From Acidobacteriaceae bacterium (GTDB lineage Bacteria; Acidobacteriota; Terriglobia; Terriglobales; Acidobacteriaceae), in NCBI GenBank assembly GCA_903970395.1, contig CAJCIM010000133.1, forward strand, positions 1 through 59,717: 59,717 nt of DNA, given 5' to 3'. Made by a program: the position numbers and the translations under genes. The notes under the pieces are model-generated. The model had not been told where the DNA came from. It made no database searches and saw only the letters and a program-made list of their open reading frames with translations. Below, piece after piece: positions 37,601 through 45,691 of the stretch (the stretch's first letter is position 1; every line of letters begins with the position of its first letter).

Positions 37601-38594
37601 TGCAACGAGCACAGCCGGCTCGTTCGCGGTTGACGCAATCGGCAATCTTTGGATCACAGAACCTGCAAGCGGCACGGTCATCGAATGGAACGCCGTCGGC
37701 GCAGTGGTTTCACCGGCCGCCGGTTTCCCCGCAGGCGGCGGTCCCATTGCGATCGACGCTAACGGAAATGTATGGGTCTCCGGCAACGGTGTCCTGAGTG
37801 AACTGACTAATCTGGGAAGCCCCGAGTCGGGAAGCCCCTTTGCAGGAGTGGCCGGAGGCGGCAACGATATGGCCTTCGACGCTCAGGACAATCTGTGGAT
37901 TGCCAGCGGAGGGGGGATAAACGAATTCAGCAACCTTGGAGTGGAGCTGTCACCGGCGTCCGGGTTTATCAACAATGGGATATCCGGCATCGCGGCTGTC
38001 GCTGCCGACAGCTCCGACAACGTGTGGATCGCAAATGCGAACACCTCGCAACCAGCTCTTTTTTCTGAGCTGACGAACCCGGGTGGAGAGTTAATCGTCA
38101 ATAGCGGCCCTGCATTGAACGGGAATGGGCTAATGAACCTTCCGCAATTGGCGGCAGATGGCAAGGGCGATGTTTGGGGCATTTCCAGCACCAACGGATC
38201 CAATAATGTTTGCGAGGTTCCACCCTACGGTGGGCAAGGCACAGTTCCTATACCAGTGTGCTACTCGGGAAACGATGTCCCTGGCTCGGGCTACGCTCCT
38301 ATTGCCTCCGCATCGCAAGGACTCGCATTCGATGGCGCGGGAGGTTTATGGATCGCAGGGCCGGGTGGTGCGGTAGCCCTCCGTGATGCGATGGGAAATT
38401 ACGGCATTGCTAACACATCCATTCCTGTTCCAGTTCTTAACGCTGGATCGTTGCGCGCTGCCGTGGATGGATCCGGCAATGTTTGGGTACTGCTTGCCAG
38501 CAACATAGTGGTCGAACACATCGGTGCTGCCACACCGGTGGTGACGCCTATCGCGCTTGGCGTGAAGAACGGGAAACTGGCGGCGAAACCATGA
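34653..38594 (+). CDS. Giant surface lipoprotein: six Cys-paired Ig-like repeats, regulatory-like domain and C-terminal propeller
   Basis: 1313 aa; ATG 34653 follows AGGAG and lies 12 nt after the anti-sigma stop. Lipobox AAATVGC gives Cys47 after a long Arg-rich n-region. About six Ig-like repeats (~60-700) share a core such as GVNWTASCGGTGGCGSF, then YTAPGTVPTGGLVTITASS; each has two Cys, probably disulfide-bonded outside the cell. The sixth carries a Pro-Ala-rich insert (PAIPAIPAT...VPAVPAV). From ~702 the domains match the lipoprotein at 27643: regulatory-like (TLPVVGASVFLYAAGTSGY), helical part (INEVTTIASAWATAPFAAND) and a propeller (NVWVSGNGVLSELTNLG) ending VEHIGAATPVVTP. Its stop overlaps the next start as ATGA. 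Role is likely surface binding or scaffolding for the receptor/porin pair encoded downstream. Confidence 0.85.
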   Translation: MQPIIISRPLLRYEPARLRRRRQDGRAATGILRALCMTVLAAATVGCSSVSTLKATAGPIAMSTSSGTAVKISTLAVGSALKFSMMPVGDSSAAGVDWIVTCEGNPVTGSIVNGACGSLAPSHTADGAATVYTAPSVAPIGGTITVTATVTGNPSQTNSVSLTILASPIGVAFEENGGPIPGSLQISTALGLTAVVTNDPLAAGVFWTATCGSSVCGSFSPTSTLSLGDTTYTAPSLVPAGSKVTLTATSLTDTTKFARVTLTITAPPPPVPVTVSVLPSSVYVETNGSAHSASLAAIVGNDLAVAGVDWSLSCGASSCGTVNGSTKTHTASGALVTYVSPSAIPPGGTVTITANSTTNPAVSASAIATIVTTMPIVVKISSAPPATLTVGTQATFAATVTSDPNNLGVNWTASCGGTGGCGSFNLSPAHTASAGQIVYTAPGTVPTGGLVTITASSPASTSSNSAIAFTTVIAAPPSLAFTQVPTAPLTALAQAPVSATVANDVSPGGVNWSVQCSSAVPGGCGWIAPIQTASGATAVYTAPPVTSTGTSVTIIATSVADPSVTSSSSPVEIKPSMVLSVGFVPSLPAQIQTNATVNLTAAVANDPMNAGVDWQVCASGCGFFTVKPAIPAIPATATTPYVPAVPAVTATTVSAWSNGLPILYTAPSEPPTSGVVAVEALSEADRTTANSGTIAITTSPAGPVVGGSVQAGTLPVVGASVFLYAAGTSGYASASSQIAATTTDKNGNFTVPAGYACPSPVSQMYLVATGGKVGTNAANPNLSLMTALGSCNGLGSSAVVINEVTTIASAWATAPFAANDELTGDSSALYLGTSSGNLSGLANAFATVNNLVDITTGKARFVVPAANAAVPYVEIGTLADFLNACTATAGGVEGDGSPCGVLFTATDTLPAGTYSGSIAPSDTLQAAFNIAQQPGGRTDGYTLGSLNLFTLATSGSPFQPILATNPGEWSISLNYTGGGGLNTATSTAGSFAVDAIGNLWITEPASGTVIEWNAVGAVVSPAAGFPAGGGPIAIDANGNVWVSGNGVLSELTNLGSPESGSPFAGVAGGGNDMAFDAQDNLWIASGGGINEFSNLGVELSPASGFINNGISGIAAVAADSSDNVWIANANTSQPALFSELTNPGGELIVNSGPALNGNGLMNLPQLAADGKGDVWGISSTNGSNNVCEVPPYGGQGTVPIPVCYSGNDVPGSGYAPIASASQGLAFDGAGGLWIAGPGGAVALRDAMGNYGIANTSIPVPVLNAGSLRAAVDGSGNVWVLLASNIVVEHIGAATPVVTPIALGVKNGKLAAKP

Positions 38595-39481
38595 GCTGCG
38601 TTTATCAACTACTGTCCGGCCATCTGCTTCGGCGCTTTGAGGAAAAGCCGTTAAAGGATCCCATGAACATGTTCAGTCGAATCTCTATCTCAGCCTTCAC
38701 CAGCTCGATACTCCCGGTAGCGTTAGGACTGGCAGCCGCCGCTTCGATGGCTATGTCAGGCTGCGGCTCCGGCAGTTCCGTATCCAATATCCAAGTCGGG
38801 CCGATTACCTTCACCGACATGAATGGATCGCCTCTGAAGAATCCTCCGACCGCGCTCACCACAGGAGAACCCACCTACGTAGACGTAACATTGACAAACG
38901 ATCCTCAGTTATTGGGGGCGGACTGGAGCGTTTACTGCGGAAGCGCGCTTCCGCCGGGCACGCCACTGCCTCCCGGAGAGCCACAGAATGAAACCTGCGG
39001 CACCTTCACTCCGGCTCACACGATGAGCACGATAAACGGCCTTCCGCCCAGTTACGTAACCAGTGGGGCCGGCTATGTGGCTTTCTATACTGCTCCCCCC
39101 TCCACACCGAAGCTGGGGACGGTCACGCTCTATGCCGTCTCGACTAGCGACCACAGCAAGTTCTCCAGTACAACGCTGACTATCGGCGGTCTTCCCATCT
39201 CGGTAGGATTCGCGCCGACGCCGCCAGCCACACTACAGACATCCTTTCCAACTCAGCTCAGAGTGGTGCTGAATAACGACGTAGCCGACGCCGGGGTGAA
39301 TTGGACCGTTATCTGTGGATCGAGCGACTGCGGGTCCTTCAATCCAACCAAGACCACAAGCGCTGTGGATACGATCTACACTGCTCCCGCAACTGTGCCG
39401 ATCGGAGGCTCTATAAAAGTGACCGCCACTTCGATTGCGGACCCAACAAAGGCCGCCACCGCCACGATCTCGATCCAATGA
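38591..39481 (+). CDS. Ig-like repeat lipoprotein, short paralogue of the preceding gene's repeats
   Basis: 296 aa from the ATG that overlaps the previous stop (ATGA at 38591-38594); an internal start at 38669 would give a more standard lipoprotein signal (MFSRISISAFTSS...MAMSGC; Cys58 or Cys32). After the lipidated Cys come two Ig-like repeats of the same Cys-paired kind as in the 34653 gene: GADWSVYCGSALPPG...CGTFTPAHT and GVNWTVICGSSDCGSFNPTK, each followed by YTAP and a T.T.TS.AD strand. No propeller, regulatory or enzyme domain is present. Being coupled to the large lipoprotein and followed by a porin 48 nt later, it may be an assembly partner or outer-face spacer of the same complex. 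Confidence 0.82.
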   Translation: MSCVYQLLSGHLLRRFEEKPLKDPMNMFSRISISAFTSSILPVALGLAAAASMAMSGCGSGSSVSNIQVGPITFTDMNGSPLKNPPTALTTGEPTYVDVTLTNDPQLLGADWSVYCGSALPPGTPLPPGEPQNETCGTFTPAHTMSTINGLPPSYVTSGAGYVAFYTAPPSTPKLGTVTLYAVSTSDHSKFSSTTLTIGGLPISVGFAPTPPATLQTSFPTQLRVVLNNDVADAGVNWTVICGSSDCGSFNPTKTTSAVDTIYTAPATVPIGGSIKVTATSIADPTKAATATISIQ

Positions 39482-39529
39482 CAATGCTATTTCCTCATAG
39501 GGCAAGACAGGAACCAAGGGAGAAGAACA

Positions 39530-41422
39530 ATGAAGAGGTTTAGACAGATTGTGGCGGGACTGGTTCTAACATCGTGTGTCGTGGCGCAGGCGCAGAGCGG
39601 TTCGGAACAGACCACAGCCAAATCAACCAAGACAAAGTCTATGAAAGCCAAGGCGAAGGCTCCGACACAGGAAGAGATTCTTCTGCGGCAGTTGAACGAA
39701 AGGTTTCAAAAACTCGACCAGGTCAACAGCAAGCTGAACGACCTGGAGCAGAAGTACGACGCCCTCCAGCAGCGATTGACAGCGCGAGATGCCGAGTTGG
39801 AGCAGGCCCACAAGGATGCAGCCGAGGCCAAGCAGAAGCTCGAAGCCACACAGGCTGTGATCGGCACAGATGGCTCCGCGGTGACGACGTTGCAGAGCGA
39901 TGTAGCAGGCCTGAAGACGGCATCGAGTTCGCTTTCATCGCAGGTTCAGGAGAGCCAGGAGGAGACGAAGAAGCTCGAAAATCCTGACAGGATTCGCTTC
40001 ATGGGAGTCGCCCTCAAGCCGGGTGGCTTCCTGGCGGCCGAAACCGTCGACCGGCAACGCGCGATCGGCGGGGATGTGAACACCCAGTTCACCGGAATCC
40101 CGTTCGCCGGTTCAACGGCTGGCGTACTGTCGGAGTTCAACGCCAGTGGTCGACAGTCGCGTATCTCGCTGTTGGCGGAAGGCAAGATTCCAGCCGCGAT
40201 AGTGCGCGGATATTTCGAGGCGGATTTTCTATCTGCGGGAACTACCTCGAACGACAACCAGAGCAACAGCTACCCGTTGCGCCTGCGCCAGGCTTGGGCT
40301 CAGGCCGCACTGAACGATGGGTGGACTCTGACAGGTGGGCAGATGTGGTCGCTCGCTACCGAATACCGGCACGGCTTAGACAACAACTCCGAAGCCGTTC
40401 CGCTGACGATCGATGCACTATACAACGTCGGGTTCACCTGGGAGCGGCAGTATGGCTTGCGTGTCGTGAAGCGGCTGACAAACAAGTTCTGGATCGGCGC
40501 GTCCCTCGAAGAGCCGCAGACGCTCAACATAGGGGGGCACAATCTTCCGACAATCGCTTATCAGCAGACAGGGAATGGAGGCGGGCTTTATAACTCCACG
40601 GCGAACTATAGCTTCAACGAAGCTCCGGACCTGATTGCGAAGGCCTCCTACGAAACTAACTGGGGGCACTTCGAACTCTTCGGCATTAGCCGCTTCTTCC
40701 GCGACCGTGTCTACCCGAATGGTCCCACTCCGACCAGCGCTTCTCAGCCAGTGACGACCTCCGCTCTTGGTGCTTACACCTCGAAGGCCGATGGTGGCGG
40801 CATAGGCGCGAATGCGCGAGTGTTGTTGTTTGCCAAGCGGTTGGAGATTGACGCGCATATTCTCGGCGGAAACGGTATCGGTCGTTACAGCTCCGCGCAG
40901 TTGCCAGACGCCACTGCCCATCCTGACGGCTCGCTCGAACTGCTTACGGGCGGTTCGGCGCTGGGTTCAACCGAATGGCATGCAACGCCGCGTCTAGATC
41001 TGTACGGGTATTACGGCGGCGAATACACAAAGCGTGCCTGGTACAACACCGGATATACCGTCACGACTGCCGGACCCACGCTGGGTCAGCCAATCCTGGG
41101 CGGTTATGGCGCTCCCACCAACAATGTTGCCGGCTGCTATGTGGAGGTGTTGCCCGTCACCTCGCCGAACGGCGGCGGCAACGTGGCTTCCAACCCCTCC
41201 AACTGCAATGCGGATAACCGCAATATCCAGGAAGGAACCTTCGGCTACTGGTTCCGCTTCTACAGGGGAACACGCGGAACGCTGCAGCAAGGGATTCAGT
41301 ACTCCTATGCTGAGCGCCGAACCTGGCAGGGCATCGGTGATCCTGCAGCCGGCTTGACCAACTCGCCCAAGGCCATTGACAACATGTGGTTCACCTCTCT
41401 TCGCTACTACCTGCCTCAATGA
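39530..41422 (+). CDS. Outer-membrane porin with N-terminal coiled coil
   Basis: 630 aa; ATG 39530 follows AAGGGAGAAGAACA. Signal peptide MKRFRQIVAGLVLTSCVVAQA. Residues ~20-60 are Lys/Thr/Ala-rich. Residues ~50-160 form a coiled coil with heptads (QLNERFQKLDQVNSKLNDLEQ, ARDAELEQAHKDAAEAKQK). From ~170 a beta-barrel of the DcaP/trimeric-porin type follows (IRFMGVALKPGGFLAAETV, WAQAALNDGWTLTGGQMWS), ending in FTSLRYYLPQ. The coiled coil probably mediates trimerisation or peptidoglycan contact, as in related porins. The stop codon overlaps the start of the TonB-dependent receptor (ATGA at 41419-41422). The solute is unknown. DcaP-type identity is by pattern; a porin is the safe statement. Confidence 0.83.
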   Translation: MKRFRQIVAGLVLTSCVVAQAQSGSEQTTAKSTKTKSMKAKAKAPTQEEILLRQLNERFQKLDQVNSKLNDLEQKYDALQQRLTARDAELEQAHKDAAEAKQKLEATQAVIGTDGSAVTTLQSDVAGLKTASSSLSSQVQESQEETKKLENPDRIRFMGVALKPGGFLAAETVDRQRAIGGDVNTQFTGIPFAGSTAGVLSEFNASGRQSRISLLAEGKIPAAIVRGYFEADFLSAGTTSNDNQSNSYPLRLRQAWAQAALNDGWTLTGGQMWSLATEYRHGLDNNSEAVPLTIDALYNVGFTWERQYGLRVVKRLTNKFWIGASLEEPQTLNIGGHNLPTIAYQQTGNGGGLYNSTANYSFNEAPDLIAKASYETNWGHFELFGISRFFRDRVYPNGPTPTSASQPVTTSALGAYTSKADGGGIGANARVLLFAKRLEIDAHILGGNGIGRYSSAQLPDATAHPDGSLELLTGGSALGSTEWHATPRLDLYGYYGGEYTKRAWYNTGYTVTTAGPTLGQPILGGYGAPTNNVAGCYVEVLPVTSPNGGGNVASNPSNCNADNRNIQEGTFGYWFRFYRGTRGTLQQGIQYSYAERRTWQGIGDPAAGLTNSPKAIDNMWFTSLRYYLPQ

Positions 41423-44400
41423 AGGCAGGGATGGGAACGGCGAAGCGAAAAGAAGGACAAGGACTAGGAGCCTTTCAAAAGATGTTTCGATCATTTCGAT
41501 GGCTGCTGCTCGCGATGGCGCTGATCCCGATGTTCAGCGCCCTGCGCCTTGCCGGGCAGACTGCAGCCGGGCACTTTTCGGGCCAGATCACCGATCCGGA
41601 TGGAGCCGCAATTCCTGCGGCAACCATCCAGATTGTCAATCAGGACACGCTCGTGAAGCGTGAAGTCAAAACAGACAACTCCGGGTCGTACATCGTTCCG
41701 GGGCTTCCCCCGGGCAGTTATCAGCTCATCGTGGAGGCGCATGGATTCAGCCGGAGATCGAGCCAGATTCTTTCTCTTGCCGCAGGGCAGACGCTGGTCT
41801 TCAATGCTCAAATCGCAGTCAATACCGTCAGCCAGGATGTAGATGTCAGCGCTGGGGCACTCACCACGGTCGATACAGGCTCGGCGTCCATATCTACGAC
41901 CTTGAACAGCAAGGAGGTCACCGGCTACGGACTGAATGGACGCAATTTCCTGTCCCTCAGCGCTCTCTCTCCCGGTGTCAGTAACCAGACAGGCCAGGAC
42001 GAGGCCAAAGTCGGCGTATCGGGAAGCGCGAAGTTCAGCGTCAACGGCGGCCGCGTGGAATATAACACCTTCGAAGTGGACGGCAGCGATGTGCTCAACA
42101 CCAGCATCAATGCCAGCCGCGGGCAAGGCGAGCCGCTCGTCGTCTATCCCAGCATTGACTCCATTCAGGACATGAAGATCCTGACCGCTGATTACAGCGC
42201 GCTCTACGGTAAAAGCGCCTCGGGAAGCGTTCTGGTGACAACGAAATCGGGCACCGATCAGTTTCACGGTGTCGCCTATGGTTTCATCCGTAATGAAATT
42301 TTCAACGCAAGAAATTATTTTGATCAACCGAACGCAGAGCCTGAAGGTTTCCAGGGCAAGGCCGTCTACCGCACGCCACTCTACAGACGACTCGATTTCG
42401 GTGGCACCCTTGGCGGCCCTATCTACATCCCTGGTGTTTACAACACCGGCAAGACGAAGACTTTCTTTTTCTTTTCCGAAGAGATTCGCCGCGAAAAGAC
42501 CCCGGTCGATTACAACCAGGCTGTGCCTACCATGGCCGAGCGGGCCGGGAACTTTTTCGACGTCTGCCCGACGCCGACTCCAGGCGTGAGCGGAACGTTC
42601 AGCCCGTCACAGTATCCCGATTGCCCGCAAGCAGGCATAAGCAGCAGCACATCTTTCAACAGCCTTGCGGGTGCAACCTACAATGCCGGCTTGCAGGTAC
42701 CGGTGGATTACATCAGTTCGGCGATTCTCAACTCCGGACTGATTCCAGCACCCAACTCGGCCAGCGGTTGCAATTCGACCAATCCTTCGCCACTGTTTCA
42801 TTGTTTCGTTACCGCCGTTTCGCCGCCGACCCACTGGCGCGAGGAGTTGTTTCGTATCGACCACAATCTGACGGAACGAGAACGCCTGTCGTTTCGCTAT
42901 GTGCACGATGACTGGGACACAGTGACGCTTGCTCCGCAATGGGGCGTCGTCCAGAACAGCTTTCCTACGGTCGAAAACCAGTTCGACGGCCCTGGACTAG
43001 ACATGGTTGTGATGCTGGCGCAGGTGCTGCCACATGGAATCAGCAACCTGATGTCGGCAGGCTACGAGGTCGAACACATCTCTCTCGCTCCGCAGCCAGG
43101 ACCCGGTGTCGCGTCGCTCAACAGGCCTCCGACACTGAACGATCCAGCCTCGCAAGGAGGAACGCCGGTCACTGGCAGCCCGGGCTGTGCTGTATTCTCG
43201 GCTCCGAGCGCTGCCTTTACTCCTCAGTCCGTGACCGAGTGCCCGATGGGTTCCATCTTCAGCAACAGCAGTAACGCCCTAACGGGAGGTGACAACGAAC
43301 TGCCGGGATTGGTCTTTCAAGGGACGAATGGCGCGTATGGGGGACATGGCTTTGCCGCAGATACGGGGTACGCGCCCTGGGCCCAAGACAACCCTACCTT
43401 TACCGTCCGCGATGACGCCAGCATGATCGTCGGAAAACATATCCTGCAGTGGGGATTCTTGGGATCGTACGTGCAGCAGAACGAACTAAGCGCTGTTACC
43501 GGAGCTAACTCCGGTGACCTTCAGGGATTGCTCACCTTCAGCAACCAGCAATCGATCCACACCTCGGGCAATGCGTTCGCAGACTTTCTATCCGGCTCAG
43601 GCTTCCTGCCAAGTTCTAACGGAAATACAAATGGAGTCATCCTCCCTGTGACTGCCATCAAAAGCTACACGCAGGACAGCGGAAAGTCGGAGTATCACAG
43701 CCGTTACAAGACAGCCGACCTTTATCTGCAGGACGATTGGCGGATACTTCCTCACCTGACGATCAACGCCGGCTTCCGAGCCAGCCTCTTCGGAGCTTGG
43801 TACAACCCCAACGGCACGGCCTATAACTGGCGGCCTGAGGCCTTCAACCAATCCCTTGGCTCGTCCATCTATATCGACCAGAACCAGGGAAATCTGGTCT
43901 ACAAGAACAGCGGCGTTCAGATTCCCTTGAGTCTCACCTCTCTTGCTCCTGCGATCGTGAACGGACTGGTGCGGTGCGGCGTCAACGGTGTGTCCGATAG
44001 CTGCATGTCCAATAGCGTGTTCCATCCCTCGCCGCGGGTAGGCTTTTCCTGGGACCCATGGGGCGATGGCAAGACCGCCGTCCACGGCGGTTATGGTCTC
44101 TTTTGGGAGCACGGAACCGGTTATGAAGCCAATGTCGGTTCGCTGATCGGCAGCGCCCCCCTTGTCCTGAGCGAGACCCAGTCGAATATTCAGGGTAATG
44201 CTTCCGGCAACGCCTATAGCCACATTGGGCAAGGCGCTGGGCAGGCGGGGAGCAATCCCTCCTCTAATGGAGGAGCCACCTTCCCCTTGAATGTAACCTC
44301 TATTCCCACAAAGGCTGTGTACTCCTACACTCAGCAATGGAGCCTAAGTATTCAACGCGAAGTCAGCAAGGGTATGGTCGCCCAGATCGCCTACGTCGGT

Positions 44401-45675
44401 ACCAAGGGCACGCATCTGACGGCAGTGAGCGATCTCAATCAGTTGCAGCCGCTCAGCACAAGCTTGAATCCCTTTGGGGCAGGGCAACCGATCACCTCTG
44501 GCGTCTGTACCACGGGAGCCAACAATGGTGCTTTTTCGGTAGCAGGCCAAAATACCAGCGGCGGGTCTGGTGGCGGCATCACCATCCCCAGTTCTCCAGC
44601 CATCAGCCCCAACGATCCGGGCTATGCCAATATGTTTATCGCCTGCACTGGTAATCCGGGGTTCGGAGCCGGAACCTCAGCAGAAACGTTCAAAAAGCTG
44701 GGTGTAAGCGCCGATGTCTTGCGGCCCTATCGCGGGTTCAGCAACATCATCTCGGTTCAGAACATAGCCGACTCGGAGTACAACGCCCTTCAGGCCACGC
44801 TCCGACAGACGACTGGACCTCTGACCATCGGCATCGCCTATACCTACAGCCACTCCCTCGACGACTCCTCCGACCGTGCCTCGGCTAACTTTGCCAACTC
44901 GCTCGATGTCCACTCCAACCACGCCACCTCGGACTTCGATCAGCGGCAACTGCTGAACATTAGCTACATCTACGATCTTCCGCTGCTTCGCCTGCTTCAT
45001 GGCTTCACCCACCTGGTGGGCACCGGCGGCGACTCAGATGACACGGCCGCCGTCTCCGATCACGCCACGCCGGATTACTCACCTGTTGTGAAGACAGTGC
45101 TGGGAGGATGGCAGATCAGCGGTATCACCAGCTATGCGACCGGTACGCCCTTCAGTGTCATAAACGGGGGCGGTTCGGACGGCACCGGCGCGGCAGACAA
45201 TGCGGGTGTAGGCGATGGGCTGGGCGTTGGGTCCTACCCGGATATGATCGGCAAAGCGCGTGTTGGCAAGCCCTTTGTCGCTCAGAACGCCAATAACGTC
45301 GGGCCGCTGCTGCTGAACCCGGGTGCCTTTGCAGCCCCGCGCGGCCTTACCTTCGGCGACGCCGGGCGCAACTCTCTGAACAATCCTTCGCGCATTAACT
45401 TCAACGCCTCTCTGTTCAAACACTTTAAGCCAGTGAAGCGTCTGGATATCGAGTTTCGCGCCGAAGCCTTCAATGTCTTCAATCACACTCAGTTCCGCAT
45501 CACCGACCCCAGTCATCCGGGCAATACCGGCAACAACGTCATCAACTGCTACGGGAGCCAGACCGAACGCTACTCTGCGGGCGCTACTGGCTGCCTCGCC
45601 GGAAACTCCTTCCTGCATCCGGTGGACGCTCACGACCCCCGCATCCTGCAGTTCGGCCTGAAGGGCACCTTCTAG
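41419..45675 (+). CDS. TonB-dependent receptor, large, in sigma-factor cluster
   Basis: 1418 aa from ATG 41419, which overlaps the porin stop; starts at 41431 or 41482 would still give a signal peptide (MFRSFRWLLLAMALIPMFSA). Domain order: carboxypeptidase-regulatory-like domain (~60-145; GQITDPDGAAIPAATIQI, GLPPGSYQLIVEAHGF), plug (LNGRNFLSLSALSPGVSN; DMKILTADYSALYGKSASGS; VTTKSGTDQFHGVAYGFI) and a long barrel with TonB-receptor strand spacing, ending ILQFGLKGTF with C-terminal Phe. It is larger than the receptor at 15058 because of loops rich in Gly, Asn and Ser. Co-transcription with a sigma/anti-sigma pair recalls transducer-regulated receptors, although no FecA-type signalling domain is visible at its N-terminus. 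Confidence 0.92.
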   Translation: MKAGMGTAKRKEGQGLGAFQKMFRSFRWLLLAMALIPMFSALRLAGQTAAGHFSGQITDPDGAAIPAATIQIVNQDTLVKREVKTDNSGSYIVPGLPPGSYQLIVEAHGFSRRSSQILSLAAGQTLVFNAQIAVNTVSQDVDVSAGALTTVDTGSASISTTLNSKEVTGYGLNGRNFLSLSALSPGVSNQTGQDEAKVGVSGSAKFSVNGGRVEYNTFEVDGSDVLNTSINASRGQGEPLVVYPSIDSIQDMKILTADYSALYGKSASGSVLVTTKSGTDQFHGVAYGFIRNEIFNARNYFDQPNAEPEGFQGKAVYRTPLYRRLDFGGTLGGPIYIPGVYNTGKTKTFFFFSEEIRREKTPVDYNQAVPTMAERAGNFFDVCPTPTPGVSGTFSPSQYPDCPQAGISSSTSFNSLAGATYNAGLQVPVDYISSAILNSGLIPAPNSASGCNSTNPSPLFHCFVTAVSPPTHWREELFRIDHNLTERERLSFRYVHDDWDTVTLAPQWGVVQNSFPTVENQFDGPGLDMVVMLAQVLPHGISNLMSAGYEVEHISLAPQPGPGVASLNRPPTLNDPASQGGTPVTGSPGCAVFSAPSAAFTPQSVTECPMGSIFSNSSNALTGGDNELPGLVFQGTNGAYGGHGFAADTGYAPWAQDNPTFTVRDDASMIVGKHILQWGFLGSYVQQNELSAVTGANSGDLQGLLTFSNQQSIHTSGNAFADFLSGSGFLPSSNGNTNGVILPVTAIKSYTQDSGKSEYHSRYKTADLYLQDDWRILPHLTINAGFRASLFGAWYNPNGTAYNWRPEAFNQSLGSSIYIDQNQGNLVYKNSGVQIPLSLTSLAPAIVNGLVRCGVNGVSDSCMSNSVFHPSPRVGFSWDPWGDGKTAVHGGYGLFWEHGTGYEANVGSLIGSAPLVLSETQSNIQGNASGNAYSHIGQGAGQAGSNPSSNGGATFPLNVTSIPTKAVYSYTQQWSLSIQREVSKGMVAQIAYVGTKGTHLTAVSDLNQLQPLSTSLNPFGAGQPITSGVCTTGANNGAFSVAGQNTSGGSGGGITIPSSPAISPNDPGYANMFIACTGNPGFGAGTSAETFKKLGVSADVLRPYRGFSNIISVQNIADSEYNALQATLRQTTGPLTIGIAYTYSHSLDDSSDRASANFANSLDVHSNHATSDFDQRQLLNISYIYDLPLLRLLHGFTHLVGTGGDSDDTAAVSDHATPDYSPVVKTVLGGWQISGITSYATGTPFSVINGGGSDGTGAADNAGVGDGLGVGSYPDMIGKARVGKPFVAQNANNVGPLLLNPGAFAAPRGLTFGDAGRNSLNNPSRINFNASLFKHFKPVKRLDIEFRAEAFNVFNHTQFRITDPSHPGNTGNNVINCYGSQTERYSAGATGCLAGNSFLHPVDAHDPRILQFGLKGTF

Positions 45676-45691
45676 CAAAGAGGAAATCGTC

